A stretch of 64,000 nucleotides of DNA, taken from Lactobacillus huangpiensis. Lineage in GTDB: Bacteria; Bacillota; Bacilli; Lactobacillales; Lactobacillaceae. Both the position numbers and the translations under genes were made by a program. The stretch spans positions 1-64,000 of the forward strand of contig NZ_BPPA01000010.1 of NCBI RefSeq assembly GCF_019972815.1, read 5' to 3'. Shown here piece by piece: positions 15,517 to 24,900 of the stretch (position 1 is its first letter; every line of letters begins with the position of its first letter). The notes under the pieces were generated by a model, which had not been told where the DNA came from, did not search any database, and saw only the letters and a list, made by a program, of their open reading frames with translations.

Positions 15517-15708
15517 ATGGTTAAAGAGCTTTTTAAAATTATTTGGAAATTTATTGATGTAATCCTTTATATTGTTGGTGTAGCAGCCATTGCCTATGGC
15601 TGCTTTTTAATTAACAAAAGTGCGGGATATATAAGCATAGGGGCAATAGCGCTTATTACAGCATTTTTAACTGAAGTTCTTGCGTCCAAGAAGGGAAGTG
15701 ATAATTAA
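15517..15708 (+). CDS. Small membrane protein between terminase and portal
   Basis: 63 aa, two hydrophobic segments (about residues 7-28 and 35-53). AAAGGAGAAAA precedes the ATG and the stop overlaps the portal start (TAATG). Function unknown; such a gene in the packaging operon is common in Lactobacillus phages. Confidence 0.65.
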   Translation: MVKELFKIIWKFIDVILYIVGVAAIAYGCFLINKSAGYISIGAIALITAFLTEVLASKKGSDN

Positions 15709-16889
15709 TGCCTCTATTTAACTGGAAAGCTACTAATTCTAGAGCAGCCCCAAAGCCTGCTTATTCGTTGAGCAACGATGAGGATGCAATTAATTTCTTA
15801 ATTGCTAAGTCAGATAAATATGTATCGGCCGACAAAGCTCTCCGCAATTCTGATATTTTTTCATTACTAATGCAATTGTCGGGGGACCTAGCCTTAGTTT
15901 CATTGCAAGCCAGTAGTGAAAGAGTTCAGTCATTCATTAATAATCCAAGTACAACAACTAATGGAACTTCTTTTTGGCAAAGCATGTATGCCCAGCTTTT
16001 ACTAGATGGTAATGCTTATGCATACCGCTGGCGCAATATTAATGGTGTTGATTTGCATTGGGAATATTTAAGACCTTCACAGGTACAACCTATGCTTTTA
16101 GAGGATGGTTCAGGACTGGTCTATAACATTAATTTTGATGAACCTGTTTACGGAACATTTGAAAATATACCACAGGTAGACTTGATTCATATTCGCTTAA
16201 TGTCTAAAAATGGTGGTATGACTGGAATATCTCCGTTAACTGCTCTTACTAATGAACTAGATATTAAAGATGCTTCTAATGATCTGACAATGTCAGCTTT
16301 GAAACAATCTGTAACTACACCTGGTATTTTAAAAGTTACTAAAAGTGCTTTATTAGACGAAAAAGATAAAGCTGCACGTTCTCGTAAATTTATTTGGCAA
16401 TTGCACCATAGTGATGGCGGACCAGCTGTTATTGATGATCTAGAGGATTATCAGCCGTTAGAAATAAAATCTAATATAGCTCAGTTGCTAAACCAGGTAG
16501 ACTGGACTAGTAAGCAAATTGCTAAAGTATATGGTATTCCTGACAGTTATTTAAATGGTCAGGGTGACCAACAATCAAGTTTGAAAATGATGGGCAGTCA
16601 ATATGCGCAAGCTCTAAATAGGTTCGTTAATCCTATTGTTAGTGAACTAGACAAAAAAATGAATGCAAAAATTACAGCTGATATTAGGCCAGCTATTGAT
16701 GCAACTGGGGATGCATATGCTGATACTTTGGCGGGCTTGACCAAGAATTACGCTTTAGCAGGTAATCAGGCCACATACATTTTGCAACAAATTGGTTATT
16801 TACCAAAGAAACTTCCTAAGGCAGCAAGTATAGGCGGTAAAGGAGGTGAGATAATTGAAAACAATACAAATCAAAGGACCGATAATTGA
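15708..16889 (+). CDS. Portal protein (HK97 family)
   Basis: 393 aa. It matches HK97-type portals: an N-terminal half with QLLLDGNAYAYRWRN (about residue 101), then PSQVQPM, VDLIHIRL, and the conserved C-terminal VDWTSKQIAKVYGIP (about 264) before the helical crown. It forms the dodecameric ring at the packaging vertex through which DNA enters and leaves. It overlaps the protease gene by 35 bp. Confidence 0.95.
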   Translation: MPLFNWKATNSRAAPKPAYSLSNDEDAINFLIAKSDKYVSADKALRNSDIFSLLMQLSGDLALVSLQASSERVQSFINNPSTTTNGTSFWQSMYAQLLLDGNAYAYRWRNINGVDLHWEYLRPSQVQPMLLEDGSGLVYNINFDEPVYGTFENIPQVDLIHIRLMSKNGGMTGISPLTALTNELDIKDASNDLTMSALKQSVTTPGILKVTKSALLDEKDKAARSRKFIWQLHHSDGGPAVIDDLEDYQPLEIKSNIAQLLNQVDWTSKQIAKVYGIPDSYLNGQGDQQSSLKMMGSQYAQALNRFVNPIVSELDKKMNAKITADIRPAIDATGDAYADTLAGLTKNYALAGNQATYILQQIGYLPKKLPKAASIGGKGGEIIENNTNQRTDN

Positions 16890-17601
16890 CGATATGAACG
16901 GTGAGTTCATGTCGTTTTTTGGTGAAAATAGTTATGCCTATCCTGCCAAGGTTAAGCATGATTTGGAAAATAGTAATCAAAAAGATGTGGTTGTTGAAAT
17001 TAATAGTCCAGGTGGCTATACAGCTCCAGCTGCTGAAATTTACACAGAGTTAAAAAACTATCAAGGAAATATAGAAGTCCATATTGTTGGTGAGGCAGAT
17101 TCAGCTGCTTCTATTGTCGCAATGGCTGGTGACAAGGTATTAATGTCACCAATGGCCATGATGATGATCCATAGAGCCATTAGTTCTGCTGATGGCAATA
17201 CTGATGATTTTGCAAGTGGGAAACAGGCTTTAGATGAGTTAGACCAAAACATTGTCGATGCTTATGCAGCTAAAACTGGTAAGGATAAGCAGGATATTTA
17301 TAGCCTAATGTCAAAAACTACCTGGATGAATGCTAAAACAGCTGTTCAGGAAGGCTTTGCCGATGGCATTATGCAGTTTGATAATGCTAAACAAAATCAA
17401 ATTGCAGAGCCAATGCTGAATGCAGCTGTTACTGTCCCACACTTTAATGCAGAGAAAATTTTAGAATTCAAGAACTTAATTGCTGAAAGGCAAAAAATAA
17501 AAGTAAAAGACGAAAATACAAAAACGAAAAACAAAACTGAAAACTTAGATAAGACCAAGCTTGTTAATCACAAACTTGGTCTTTTGTTTGGAGGAAATTA
17601 A
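16855..17601 (+). CDS. ClpP-like head maturation protease
   Basis: 248 aa from TTG 16855, 4 nt after a strong AAAGGAGGTGAG inside the portal gene. ClpP/crotonase-type serine protease: EINSPGGY (about residue 46), catalytic Ser in DSAASIVAMAGD (about 84-86), catalytic His in MMMIHRA (about 106) and TTWMNAKTAVQEGFADGI. It cleaves the N-terminal delta/scaffold part of the capsid protein during head maturation. The C-terminus is a Lys/Asn-rich tail. Confidence 0.94.
   Translation: MKTIQIKGPIIDDMNGEFMSFFGENSYAYPAKVKHDLENSNQKDVVVEINSPGGYTAPAAEIYTELKNYQGNIEVHIVGEADSAASIVAMAGDKVLMSPMAMMMIHRAISSADGNTDDFASGKQALDELDQNIVDAYAAKTGKDKQDIYSLMSKTTWMNAKTAVQEGFADGIMQFDNAKQNQIAEPMLNAAVTVPHFNAEKILEFKNLIAERQKIKVKDENTKTKNKTENLDKTKLVNHKLGLLFGGN
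17551..17587 (+). terminator. Hairpin at protease/capsid junction
   Basis: AAGACCAAG (17551-17559) pairs perfectly with CTTGGTCTT (17575-17583), followed by TTGTTT, 5 nt before the capsid ribosome site. It could be a partial terminator, an RNase-processing or stability element making capsid mRNA abundant, or a translation-coupling structure. Confidence 0.5.
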
Positions 17602-19005
17602 ATGGAATCTATTAATGAACTTGCTACTGCACGTGATGCGGCAGGGAGCAGAGTAGAAGAATTAGAAAACAAGCAAAATCAAATTGCTATTCAGTTAGTA
17701 GCTGATCCTGAAGCATATTCAGATGAAGACATTACAAAAATTAAAAATGATCTAAGCAAAGCTATTAAAGTGAGAGATTTTGCACAAACGGCTTTAGACA
17801 ACGCACGCAAAAATCTAAAAACGCCAAAGCCAGTGGTTGGCAGCGATCACCCTGGTGAATCTGAAAAAGTAATAGCAGCCAAGAAATCAAAAGAAATTTG
17901 CGATAAATTCGTATCCGATTTTAAAAATATGATTACTTCACAAGTTTTGCCCGAAGGGTCTGATAAAGAAGGACCTAATGCTGGCTTGACTATTCCAGTT
18001 GATGTACAAACTGCTATTAATAAGCTAAAACGTTCATTTACTTCACTTGAAAACTTGGTAAAGATAGAAAATGTATCTATGACATCTGGCTCACGTGTTT
18101 ATGAGAAATTAAGCGATGTAACACCATTTACCAATCTCGATGATGAAACAGCTGAAATCGGTGAAAATGACAGTCCGCAATTAACGATTGTTAAATTTGC
18201 TATTCACCGCTATGCTGGCATTTCTACAATTACTAACACTTTACTTAAAGATTCAGCTGAAAACATTTTAGCGTGGATTGAAGACTGGATTGCCAGAAAA
18301 GATGTTATTACCCGTAATACTGAAATTTTAAAAGTATTGAATAATGGTAAAAATGGAAAGACGCCAACTAAGGTATCTATTGCAGACTTCGACAGCATTA
18401 AGGACTTGGAAAATAATACCCTTGATCCTTTAATTGAAGCCACTTCCAGTTTTATTACCAATCAATCAGGATATAACGTTTTATCAAAAGTTAAAGATGC
18501 TGAAGGCAGATATTTAATTCAACCAAATCCAACACTTCCAGATGTTAAACAAATTTTTGGTCATAATGTAACTGTCATTACAGATAAGTTTTTACCAGAT
18601 ATAGACGGCGCTCACCCGTTATACTTTGGTGACTACCACATGGCAATTACTTTGTATGACTATCAACGAATGACATTAGTGTCAACTAATATTGGTGGCG
18701 GAGCTTTTGAAAAAGACTTAACTAAAATTAGAGCTATTGACAGATTTGATGTTGAGTTACTTGATGAAGGGGCCTATGTAATATCTACATTCACTACGAT
18801 TAAAGACCAAGAATCAAGAGTGATTACTGGTGGATCAAATTCAGCGGCTAATACAAGTGGCAGTAGTGAGACCACTACTAAGCTGGCAGATGCTATTAAT
18901 AATTTAGCCAAGAAGGTGGATGATAACAGCTCCACAGCTGATAGTAAAGCTGATACTAAATCTACTACTAGCTCAAAATCGACTGATACAAAGACTGGTA
19001 AGTAA
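17602..19005 (+). CDS. Major capsid protein (HK97 family)
   Basis: 467 aa. The N-terminal ~110 residues are a coiled-coil delta/scaffold domain (ELATARDAAGSRVEELENKQ...). The HK97 fold follows: LTIPVDVQTAI, SGSRVYEKL, IHRYAGISTITNTLLKDSAEN, FGHNVTVITDKFLPD and a C-terminal A-domain strand MTLVSTNIGGG. The final ~60 residues are a Ser/Thr/Lys-rich low-complexity tail, longer than usual and possibly surface exposed. The delta domain is expected to be removed by the upstream ClpP-like protease. Confidence 0.95.
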   Translation: MESINELATARDAAGSRVEELENKQNQIAIQLVADPEAYSDEDITKIKNDLSKAIKVRDFAQTALDNARKNLKTPKPVVGSDHPGESEKVIAAKKSKEICDKFVSDFKNMITSQVLPEGSDKEGPNAGLTIPVDVQTAINKLKRSFTSLENLVKIENVSMTSGSRVYEKLSDVTPFTNLDDETAEIGENDSPQLTIVKFAIHRYAGISTITNTLLKDSAENILAWIEDWIARKDVITRNTEILKVLNNGKNGKTPTKVSIADFDSIKDLENNTLDPLIEATSSFITNQSGYNVLSKVKDAEGRYLIQPNPTLPDVKQIFGHNVTVITDKFLPDIDGAHPLYFGDYHMAITLYDYQRMTLVSTNIGGGAFEKDLTKIRAIDRFDVELLDEGAYVISTFTTIKDQESRVITGGSNSAANTSGSSETTTKLADAINNLAKKVDDNSSTADSKADTKSTTSSKSTDTKTGK

Positions 19006-19007
19006 TT

Positions 19008-19373
19008 ATGGCTACCTTTTTGGAAGTCGATGCCGAGCTTAAACGTACATTAGGCTTCTTGCCAGATGATGAAGCTTTCGATGTTCAATCAGAGGAAAGA
19101 CTTAAAAGCCTGCTAGTTGGTGCTGAACTTTATGTTCAGAATGCAATTGGCGAAGATGATAAATTTTACCAAATAGAAGAGATTAAAGCGTTATACAAAT
19201 TAGCATGCTATGCAACAGCTGCTAATTGGTTTAATCATCCTGTATCTGCAACGGCTAGTACAACTGCAATGGCTATTATTGGTCAGTTGCGAGGTAAATT
19301 TGCTTCGTACGAAGAGGAGGAGCAGCAAAATGGTTCAACTTCAGAATGCGGATCGACTGAATCAGGTAATTAA
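19008..19373 (+). CDS. Head-tail connector (gp6-like)
   Basis: 121 aa. Helical connector of the HK97 gp6/SPP1 gp15 group: EVDAELKRTLGFLPDD, then LLVGAELYVQNAIG, IKALYKLACYATAANWF, TTAMAIIGQLRGKF. It assembles on the portal as the first adaptor ring. The stop lies within the next gene. Confidence 0.85.
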   Translation: MATFLEVDAELKRTLGFLPDDEAFDVQSEERLKSLLVGAELYVQNAIGEDDKFYQIEEIKALYKLACYATAANWFNHPVSATASTTAMAIIGQLRGKFASYEEEEQQNGSTSECGSTESGN

Positions 19374-19683
19374 GTTTGGCACGATTGACGATGGTGAAGA
19401 TATTAACGGCTCACCCGTTAAAAAGTTTGTCCAAATTGGCAAACCAACTCTGTGTGGTAACTGGCAGTTAACTACCAATCAAATCATTCAAATGGATGGT
19501 TTAGATAAAAAGCAAAGCTTTATTGTAATTTGCCACCACCGTAAAAGTTGGGCTGGTATTACTGATGCGGAATTGAATGGGGAGCAATACAATGTGGCAA
19601 ATATTTACCAGGATCCATATAACAATCCGACAGCTTATGATCAGATTGTCCTAAAGAAGGTTGGTGATGCTAATGACCTATGA
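19330..19683 (+). CDS. Head-tail joining (head closure) protein
   Basis: 117 aa from ATG 19330, chosen because GAGGAGGAG lies 6 nt upstream; the frame extends upstream but has no ribosome site there. The pattern VIKFGTIDDGEDINGSPVKKF and later DAELNGEQYNVANIYQDPY fits the SPP1 gp16/phage head-tail adaptor beta-barrel family, which forms the stopper ring below the connector. Confidence 0.85.
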   Translation: MVQLQNADRLNQVIKFGTIDDGEDINGSPVKKFVQIGKPTLCGNWQLTTNQIIQMDGLDKKQSFIVICHHRKSWAGITDAELNGEQYNVANIYQDPYNNPTAYDQIVLKKVGDANDL

Positions 19684-20140
19684 TTTAGACAAAAAGCTTG
19701 AAGATTGGTATCAACAGGTCGAAAAAGCCTACACCTTTACACCTGCTCAAAAAAGCAAGGTCACTGGTGCAGGCGCAGCTGTTTTTGCTGAAGTATTAAA
19801 AGGGAACACGCCAGTTAGTTCAGAACATTATCGTACCGCTCGGTCTGTGGGCCATATTAACGCTAGTCATGGTCTTAAGCCGAGAAAAACTAAGCACTTA
19901 CGTGATTCAATCACGTTTAAGCCTGGCTTTACGAGTGAAAAAGTAATGGCTGGGGACACAACAGTAGGTTTTGAAGATAAGTACCAGGCAATGATTGCCA
20001 GATACGTTAATAATGGCACTGCTGGGATGAGTCCTAAAGAAGTTAAGAATATGCACTTTATTGAAAAATCACAATTGATGTCAAGAGATGCCGTTCTTAA
20101 AGCAGAAGCTAAAGCACTGAAGGAAGTGATGGGATTATGA
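19667..20140 (+). CDS. HK97 gp10-like tail completion protein
   Basis: 157 aa. Starts at ATG 19667 (or 19673), with AAGAAGG upstream. Characteristic residues: VTGAGAAVFAEVLKGNTPVS, then HLRDSITFKPGF and ARYVNNGTAGM, and a C-terminal helix FIEKSQLMSRDAVLKAEA. The HK97-gp10 family sits at the head-tail interface and is needed for tail attachment. Confidence 0.88.
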   Translation: MLMTYDLDKKLEDWYQQVEKAYTFTPAQKSKVTGAGAAVFAEVLKGNTPVSSEHYRTARSVGHINASHGLKPRKTKHLRDSITFKPGFTSEKVMAGDTTVGFEDKYQAMIARYVNNGTAGMSPKEVKNMHFIEKSQLMSRDAVLKAEAKALKEVMGL

Positions 20141-20499
20141 CCGTTGCAAAACGGGTAGTTGACGCGCTGAACTCGGCTGGCATAGATGGTTTAGGGAGAG
20201 CCTATTCATACTTAATACCAGCAAGTTCGCTTACTTCAGAGACCAAAGCATTAATTGCAGTCTCTGAAGTAACACAATTACCAATTGAACATGGCAGTAA
20301 TGCCTATGGTCAGATTCAAAAAGACTTACAGGTCAAAATTTGTTATCCAAAAAACAGTCAAGTAGACGCAGACGATTTAGAAAAATCAGTTGCGTCTATT
20401 TTAATGCAAAAAAAATGGCGTAGACAGCCAGACAGCGGTCACTATCTCGATGATCAAGGAAGATTAGAGATCGATTTATATTTTAAAGGAGAAAATTAA
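20137..20499 (+). CDS. DUF806-like tail terminator/completion protein
   Basis: 120 aa. Overlaps both neighbours by 1-4 nt. Beta-rich with LQVKICYPKNSQVDADDLE and WRRQPDSGHYLDDQGRLEID, as in the DUF806 family found between gp10 and the major tail protein in lactic phages. By position it is probably the tail terminator. Family recognised by pattern and place. Confidence 0.78.
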   Translation: MTVAKRVVDALNSAGIDGLGRAYSYLIPASSLTSETKALIAVSEVTQLPIEHGSNAYGQIQKDLQVKICYPKNSQVDADDLEKSVASILMQKKWRRQPDSGHYLDDQGRLEIDLYFKGEN

Positions 20500-21233
20500 T
20501 GGAAATTACAGGTTTAGATGACATTATTGTTTGGAGCTATGATAAAAATGGCAAATTAAATGTTGATCCAGACAATGGTGGCTTTACTTATGATGGTGAT
20601 AAAGGAAAGGTTTTTGACCCAACTACTGGAGAAGAAATAAAAGGTCTATTTAAAATTGATATGGCTTCTTCTAAAGGTGCAACACAAGCGAATATAACTG
20701 GATTAGCTCCAACAGTTAATAAAGTTTATGGTTCAAATGCGGTTGCTGAAGCTAATGTTGGCGTTGAACAGCCTTCGATTGCAATAGCTGCTAACGATAT
20801 TCCTCACGTTATCTATGATTTACTGACTGGTTTAGTCAAAGATAAATTTGGTGGTTTTGCACGAAAAGGACGTTCTAATCCAGCAAATGGTGGTGTAATT
20901 GCACATTCCTATAACACACACAATCAAATTGATTTGTATTTTGGCTTTCCAAGTGGAATTTTTGTTCCTGGAGAATTAAATATGCAAACTGATACAGAAA
21001 ATCCTAGTGTAGTACATGATGCTTTAACACTTAATGCTCAAGCTAGAGAAACAGATTTGTTACTTTACGAAAAAACGTATTCGGACGAACGTGATTTTGA
21101 TTATGTTAACATGTTGAAATATTTAACTGGTCAAACCACGACAGACAATACAGCTGGTAGCAAAACTCCAACAGATGCTAATGGTAATCCTGTTACACCT
21201 GGTTCCGGAAACAGTTCAGCAGCTGGCGAATAA
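20499..21233 (+). CDS. Major tail tube protein
   Basis: 244 aa. phi13-type major tail protein: a start region with ITGLDDIIVWSYDKNG, PTVNKVYGSNAVAEANVG, and later ALTLNAQARETDLLLYEKTY. A ~35-residue Thr/Gly/Asn-rich C-terminal extension (from about residue 210) may decorate the tube. It is followed by an intrinsic terminator. Confidence 0.9.
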   Translation: MEITGLDDIIVWSYDKNGKLNVDPDNGGFTYDGDKGKVFDPTTGEEIKGLFKIDMASSKGATQANITGLAPTVNKVYGSNAVAEANVGVEQPSIAIAANDIPHVIYDLLTGLVKDKFGGFARKGRSNPANGGVIAHSYNTHNQIDLYFGFPSGIFVPGELNMQTDTENPSVVHDALTLNAQARETDLLLYEKTYSDERDFDYVNMLKYLTGQTTTDNTAGSKTPTDANGNPVTPGSGNSSAAGE

Positions 21234-21279
21234 TTAATTAAGCAGGGTGGGTAGTGGTAGGCAAATCAAAATAAATATC

Positions 21280-21310
21280 AAAGAACGGTATGACAGCCGT
21301 TCTTTTTCTT
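21280..21310 (+). terminator. Terminator after major tail gene
   Basis: AAAGAACGG (21280-21288) and CCGTTCTTT (21297-21305) form a 9-bp stem with an 8-nt loop, followed by TTCTTT. Partial termination here would keep tail-tube mRNA high relative to chaperones and tape measure. Confidence 0.75.
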
Positions 21311-21327
21311 TCGAAAGGATAAATATT

Positions 21328-21705
21328 ATGTCAGTAAAAATTAACGGTAAGAAATTACATTTAACAACTTTTGAAGTACCAACTAGTGGTAAAAACATGC
21401 GTATGTGTCTTGTGGCCCAACGTGATTTAGCGAAAGAAAGCGAGAGTTTCGATGCTTTTAATAAAAAAGTTGATGCTCTCAAAAAGGACGAAGAGCTTGA
21501 TAGTCAAACAATGATCGACTTCTATGATGCTCAAATTAAGCTAATTGACACATATTCAAAATTTTTACAACCTATCTTGAATTTATCAGATGAGCAAACA
21601 CAAAAATTGGAAGATTCCGATTTTAAGGATGTGGTAGATCTTGCCAATGAAGTAATAGCAAAGGTTTTAGGATTAGATTCTAGCAAAAGCACAGACACTA
21701 AGTGA
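21328..21705 (+). CDS. Tail assembly chaperone (gpG-like)
   Basis: 125 aa from ATG 21328 with AAAGGAT upstream; the frame is open upstream but without a ribosome site. It is the first of two overlapping frames between tail tube and tape measure, the position of lambda G/GT-type chaperones. Largely helical (AKESESFDAFNKKVDALKKD; VVDLANEVIAKVLGLD). It coats the tape measure while the tube polymerises. A shift site, AGC AAA AGC, lies near its end. Confidence 0.85.
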   Translation: MSVKINGKKLHLTTFEVPTSGKNMRMCLVAQRDLAKESESFDAFNKKVDALKKDEELDSQTMIDFYDAQIKLIDTYSKFLQPILNLSDEQTQKLEDSDFKDVVDLANEVIAKVLGLDSSKSTDTK

Positions 21706-21916
21706 TCAAGATCCAGTCAGTGAATATGACCAGATGATCGAAGATTATGATTACACGATTCAGCAATTACTGGTTTTTGGCCATATGTCTCCTAATGATG
21801 CAGAGAACACTGATTTTCCAAGATTAATTGAAATAATGAATGCTCGTCCACGAGATGATAGGCCTAAGTCATTGTGGGACTTTGCAGCAGATTTAGACAA
21901 ACAAGGAAGGAGGTAA
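21677..21916 (+). CDS. Tail chaperone C-terminal extension (gpT-like), made by frameshift
   Basis: The frame is open from 21677, overlapping the upstream gene by 29 nt, and lies +1 (or -2) to it. Its own ATG (21734) has no ribosome site. At 21685-21688 the run AAAA lets tRNA-Lys on AAA re-pair one base forward on AAA, which would give a ~195-aa fusion. The extension has DYDYTIQQLLVFGHMSPNDA and KSLWDFAADLDKQGRR. The analogous T domain recruits tail tube subunits. Confidence 0.75.
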   Translation: MLAKAQTLSDQDPVSEYDQMIEDYDYTIQQLLVFGHMSPNDAENTDFPRLIEIMNARPRDDRPKSLWDFAADLDKQGRR

Positions 21917-21920
21917 CCAG

Positions 21921-24900
21921 ATGTCAGGTAAAATTCCTGTTGGCGGTATGGAAACCGATATTACTCTAGACGGTAGCCAGCCAGTTAGAACGTTGAAAGA
22001 ACTTCGCCAAGCGGTAACTAATTCTACTACGGCTTTAAAAGCACAAGTAGCTCAGTTAAAGGCTTCAGGCCAGTCGGCAGAAATTGCAAAAGCTAAATAT
22101 GACGGCTTAAAAAACTCTATTGATAAGCAAAAAGACTATATTGCAGGTCTTACCAGAGAGCAAAAGCACTTAGTAGAAGCCCAAAAAAATGTTGATCGCT
22201 CAACCAAAGACGGGAAAATAGAGTTTGGCAAATATGGCGAACAAATTGCTAAAAATGAAGGTCAGATTCAACGTGCTGAAACACGTTTAGCGTCTTTGAC
22301 TAGTCAGCAAACCAAAGCTAAAAGCTCTTTAGAATACTACAGGTCTGGACTTGCCTCCTTACAAAAAGAGTACAAAAGCACTACTGAAGTCACGAAAAAC
22401 TATGTTGCCAGATTAAAAGCTGAACACAATGAGTTCCAAGCAACCCAAGTTCAGATGAACAGTTACAAGTCATCTTTGACAAATTTAACTGAGCAATTAA
22501 CCAAGCAGAAAATAGAACTAAAGCGTGTCGCAGATGAATCAGGCAAGAATAGTGAGGCTTACAGAAAGCAAGAGAATCGTGTTAACAAAACAGGAAAATC
22601 TCTTGCTGAATTAAAAAATAATCAAAAAGAAGTACGTGCTGAATTCAACAAGTTCCATCCGACAGGTATTAGTGTTGCAGACAAAGGTATTACTAGACTT
22701 AGACAGAGTACATCTAAATTAAGTTCTGCATTAAAATCTTCTTTAGCAAAAGTAAAAACGGCTGCTGTGGGAGCCACAGCTGTTGTAGCTTCTCTTGGCG
22801 TTTTTGCAGTTAATGGTGCAAAAGAAGCAGGCTCTCTACAGAAAGTATATACAGAAAACACTAACTTACTGGTTACTTCTGGGGAGAAATTAAGAGACGT
22901 TACTCATGAAGTAACGGGTATGCAGAAGGATGGCCGTAAATACTCCATTCAGTATGCTGAATCTCAACAGAACATTGCGAATGGCTATCAAGAGCTAATT
23001 AAGCGTGGGTATAGTGGTCGCCAGTCATTAGGCGCAATGAAGGCTATTTTGCAAGCGTCTAAAGCTTCAGGTGATAGTTTTGCCGATACCATGCAAGTGA
23101 CGACTTCCACTTTGGAAGCGTTCGGCATGCGTACCAAGTCAACTGCTGGAATGTTGCAAAACACCAGAATTGTAGCTAACAAGCTTGCTATGGCTGCCGA
23201 TGCGACTGCCACTGACTTTAAATCACTTGGAATAGGGATGAACTATGTTGGTACCTCTGCTAAAACGGCAGGTGTCACATTAACTCAGACCGCCAGTGCA
23301 ATGGGTGTTCTTTCTAACTCTGGATTGGAAGCGCAACAAGCTGGTACTGGTTTGCGAAAGATCCTAATTAGCTTGCAAAATCCTTCAAAAAGTGGTGCTA
23401 ATGCTTTTCATAAATTTGGCTTATCTGTTAACGATTTTAAAGATAAAAGTGGCAAACTTAAACCTATTGCTACTATTTTCAGGGAAATTGCAGACGCTGT
23501 GCCAAAAGCTGATCGGTCTAACTTTTTCCATAATGTTTTCGGTACTACTGGTCAAAATGCAGCTGCTATTTTAGCGACAAACACTAAAGAACTTAGAGAA
23601 GTCAATAAGCAAGTTGCTGGTGCTTACAAGAATGACTATGTTGGTAAGCTTGCCCAGAAGAACATGAAGGCTACCAAGAACCAGGAGAAGCAATTCCATG
23701 AGGCAGTCGATGCAATACGCATAGACATTGGTAGTGCAATGATGCCTGCCTTGTCTAAAGCTTCAACAGCCCTGGTTAAAGCCTTCAACAAACCAGAAAC
23801 AGTCAAAGGGTTAAAAGAAATCTCAGCTGGTATTGGCAAAGTTGCTAATAAAGTTGCAGACTTCATAACTTGGCTTGGAAAAGGCAATAATGTTTCTAAA
23901 GTTACTAATCTTGGTAAGCATTTGCTGGAAGCTTTTGCAGGCTGGAAACTGCTAAAAGGTATTGTGTCTGTTAAGCGTACATTATCCGACCTGTTTACTG
24001 GCATTCTAGTTGGCAAACACAATCAGGATCAGTATAACGCCGCTTTAATAGCTACCAAAAAGTTAATTAAGGACAATATTGCTGCTCAAGAAATTTTAAA
24101 CAAAACAGAAAATGGTGGTTCCTCATCACTGGGGCTTGGAAAATCTGTTCTAGAAAACGCTGGTAAAAAAGATGCAGAGAAGTATGTTTCTGGCGTTTCT
24201 AAGAATATTCTAAATTCTAAAGGCAAAGTTAAGTTTAGTGCCTTATTTAAATATGGAACTAAAGCAGCTGAAGATGCAGGTGCAGTTTCAGGTCTTGGCT
24301 GGGCTCGCAAGTTGGTCGGTAAAATAGGTAATGCTCGAGTTCTTGGCAAATCAAAATGGATGAGTATATTTCATCCAGCAACAACAGCTGCAGAAGATGT
24401 TGGTGCAGCCAGTGGTAAAGGCTTAATTGGCAAGCTTTTACCAATAACGGTTAAAGGCTTTGGCAAAGTGGCATTAGGTGCCACAGCAGCATTTGATGCA
24501 ATTGATATTTTCCGAGGGTTAAGTTCTCACAAAGCTAAACAACAACAACATGCACAGGGTCAAGCAGCAGGTATGTCTATTGGAGCAGGCTTAGGTGCTG
24601 CAGTGGGCTCTATCGTTCCAGGAATAGGAACTGTAACTGGTGGAACATTAGGAGCCTCTCTTGGCAAAGCATTTGCTGATTATACTCCAAAAATTTGGGC
24701 TGGCTTAAGACACCAGGCAGATGGTTTTGTTCATTACTGGAAAAAAAGTTTTATTCCAGCCTTACAAGATGTCTGGAACGGTTTTGTTAAAAATTTAAAT
24801 AAATTTAATCTAGGTCTAACTAATGCCCAAAAAGGAGCTAATTCTAAAAGCTTTCTTTCACAGATGGGTGCATATCTCTCTGCTGGTAGTGATACCAAAC

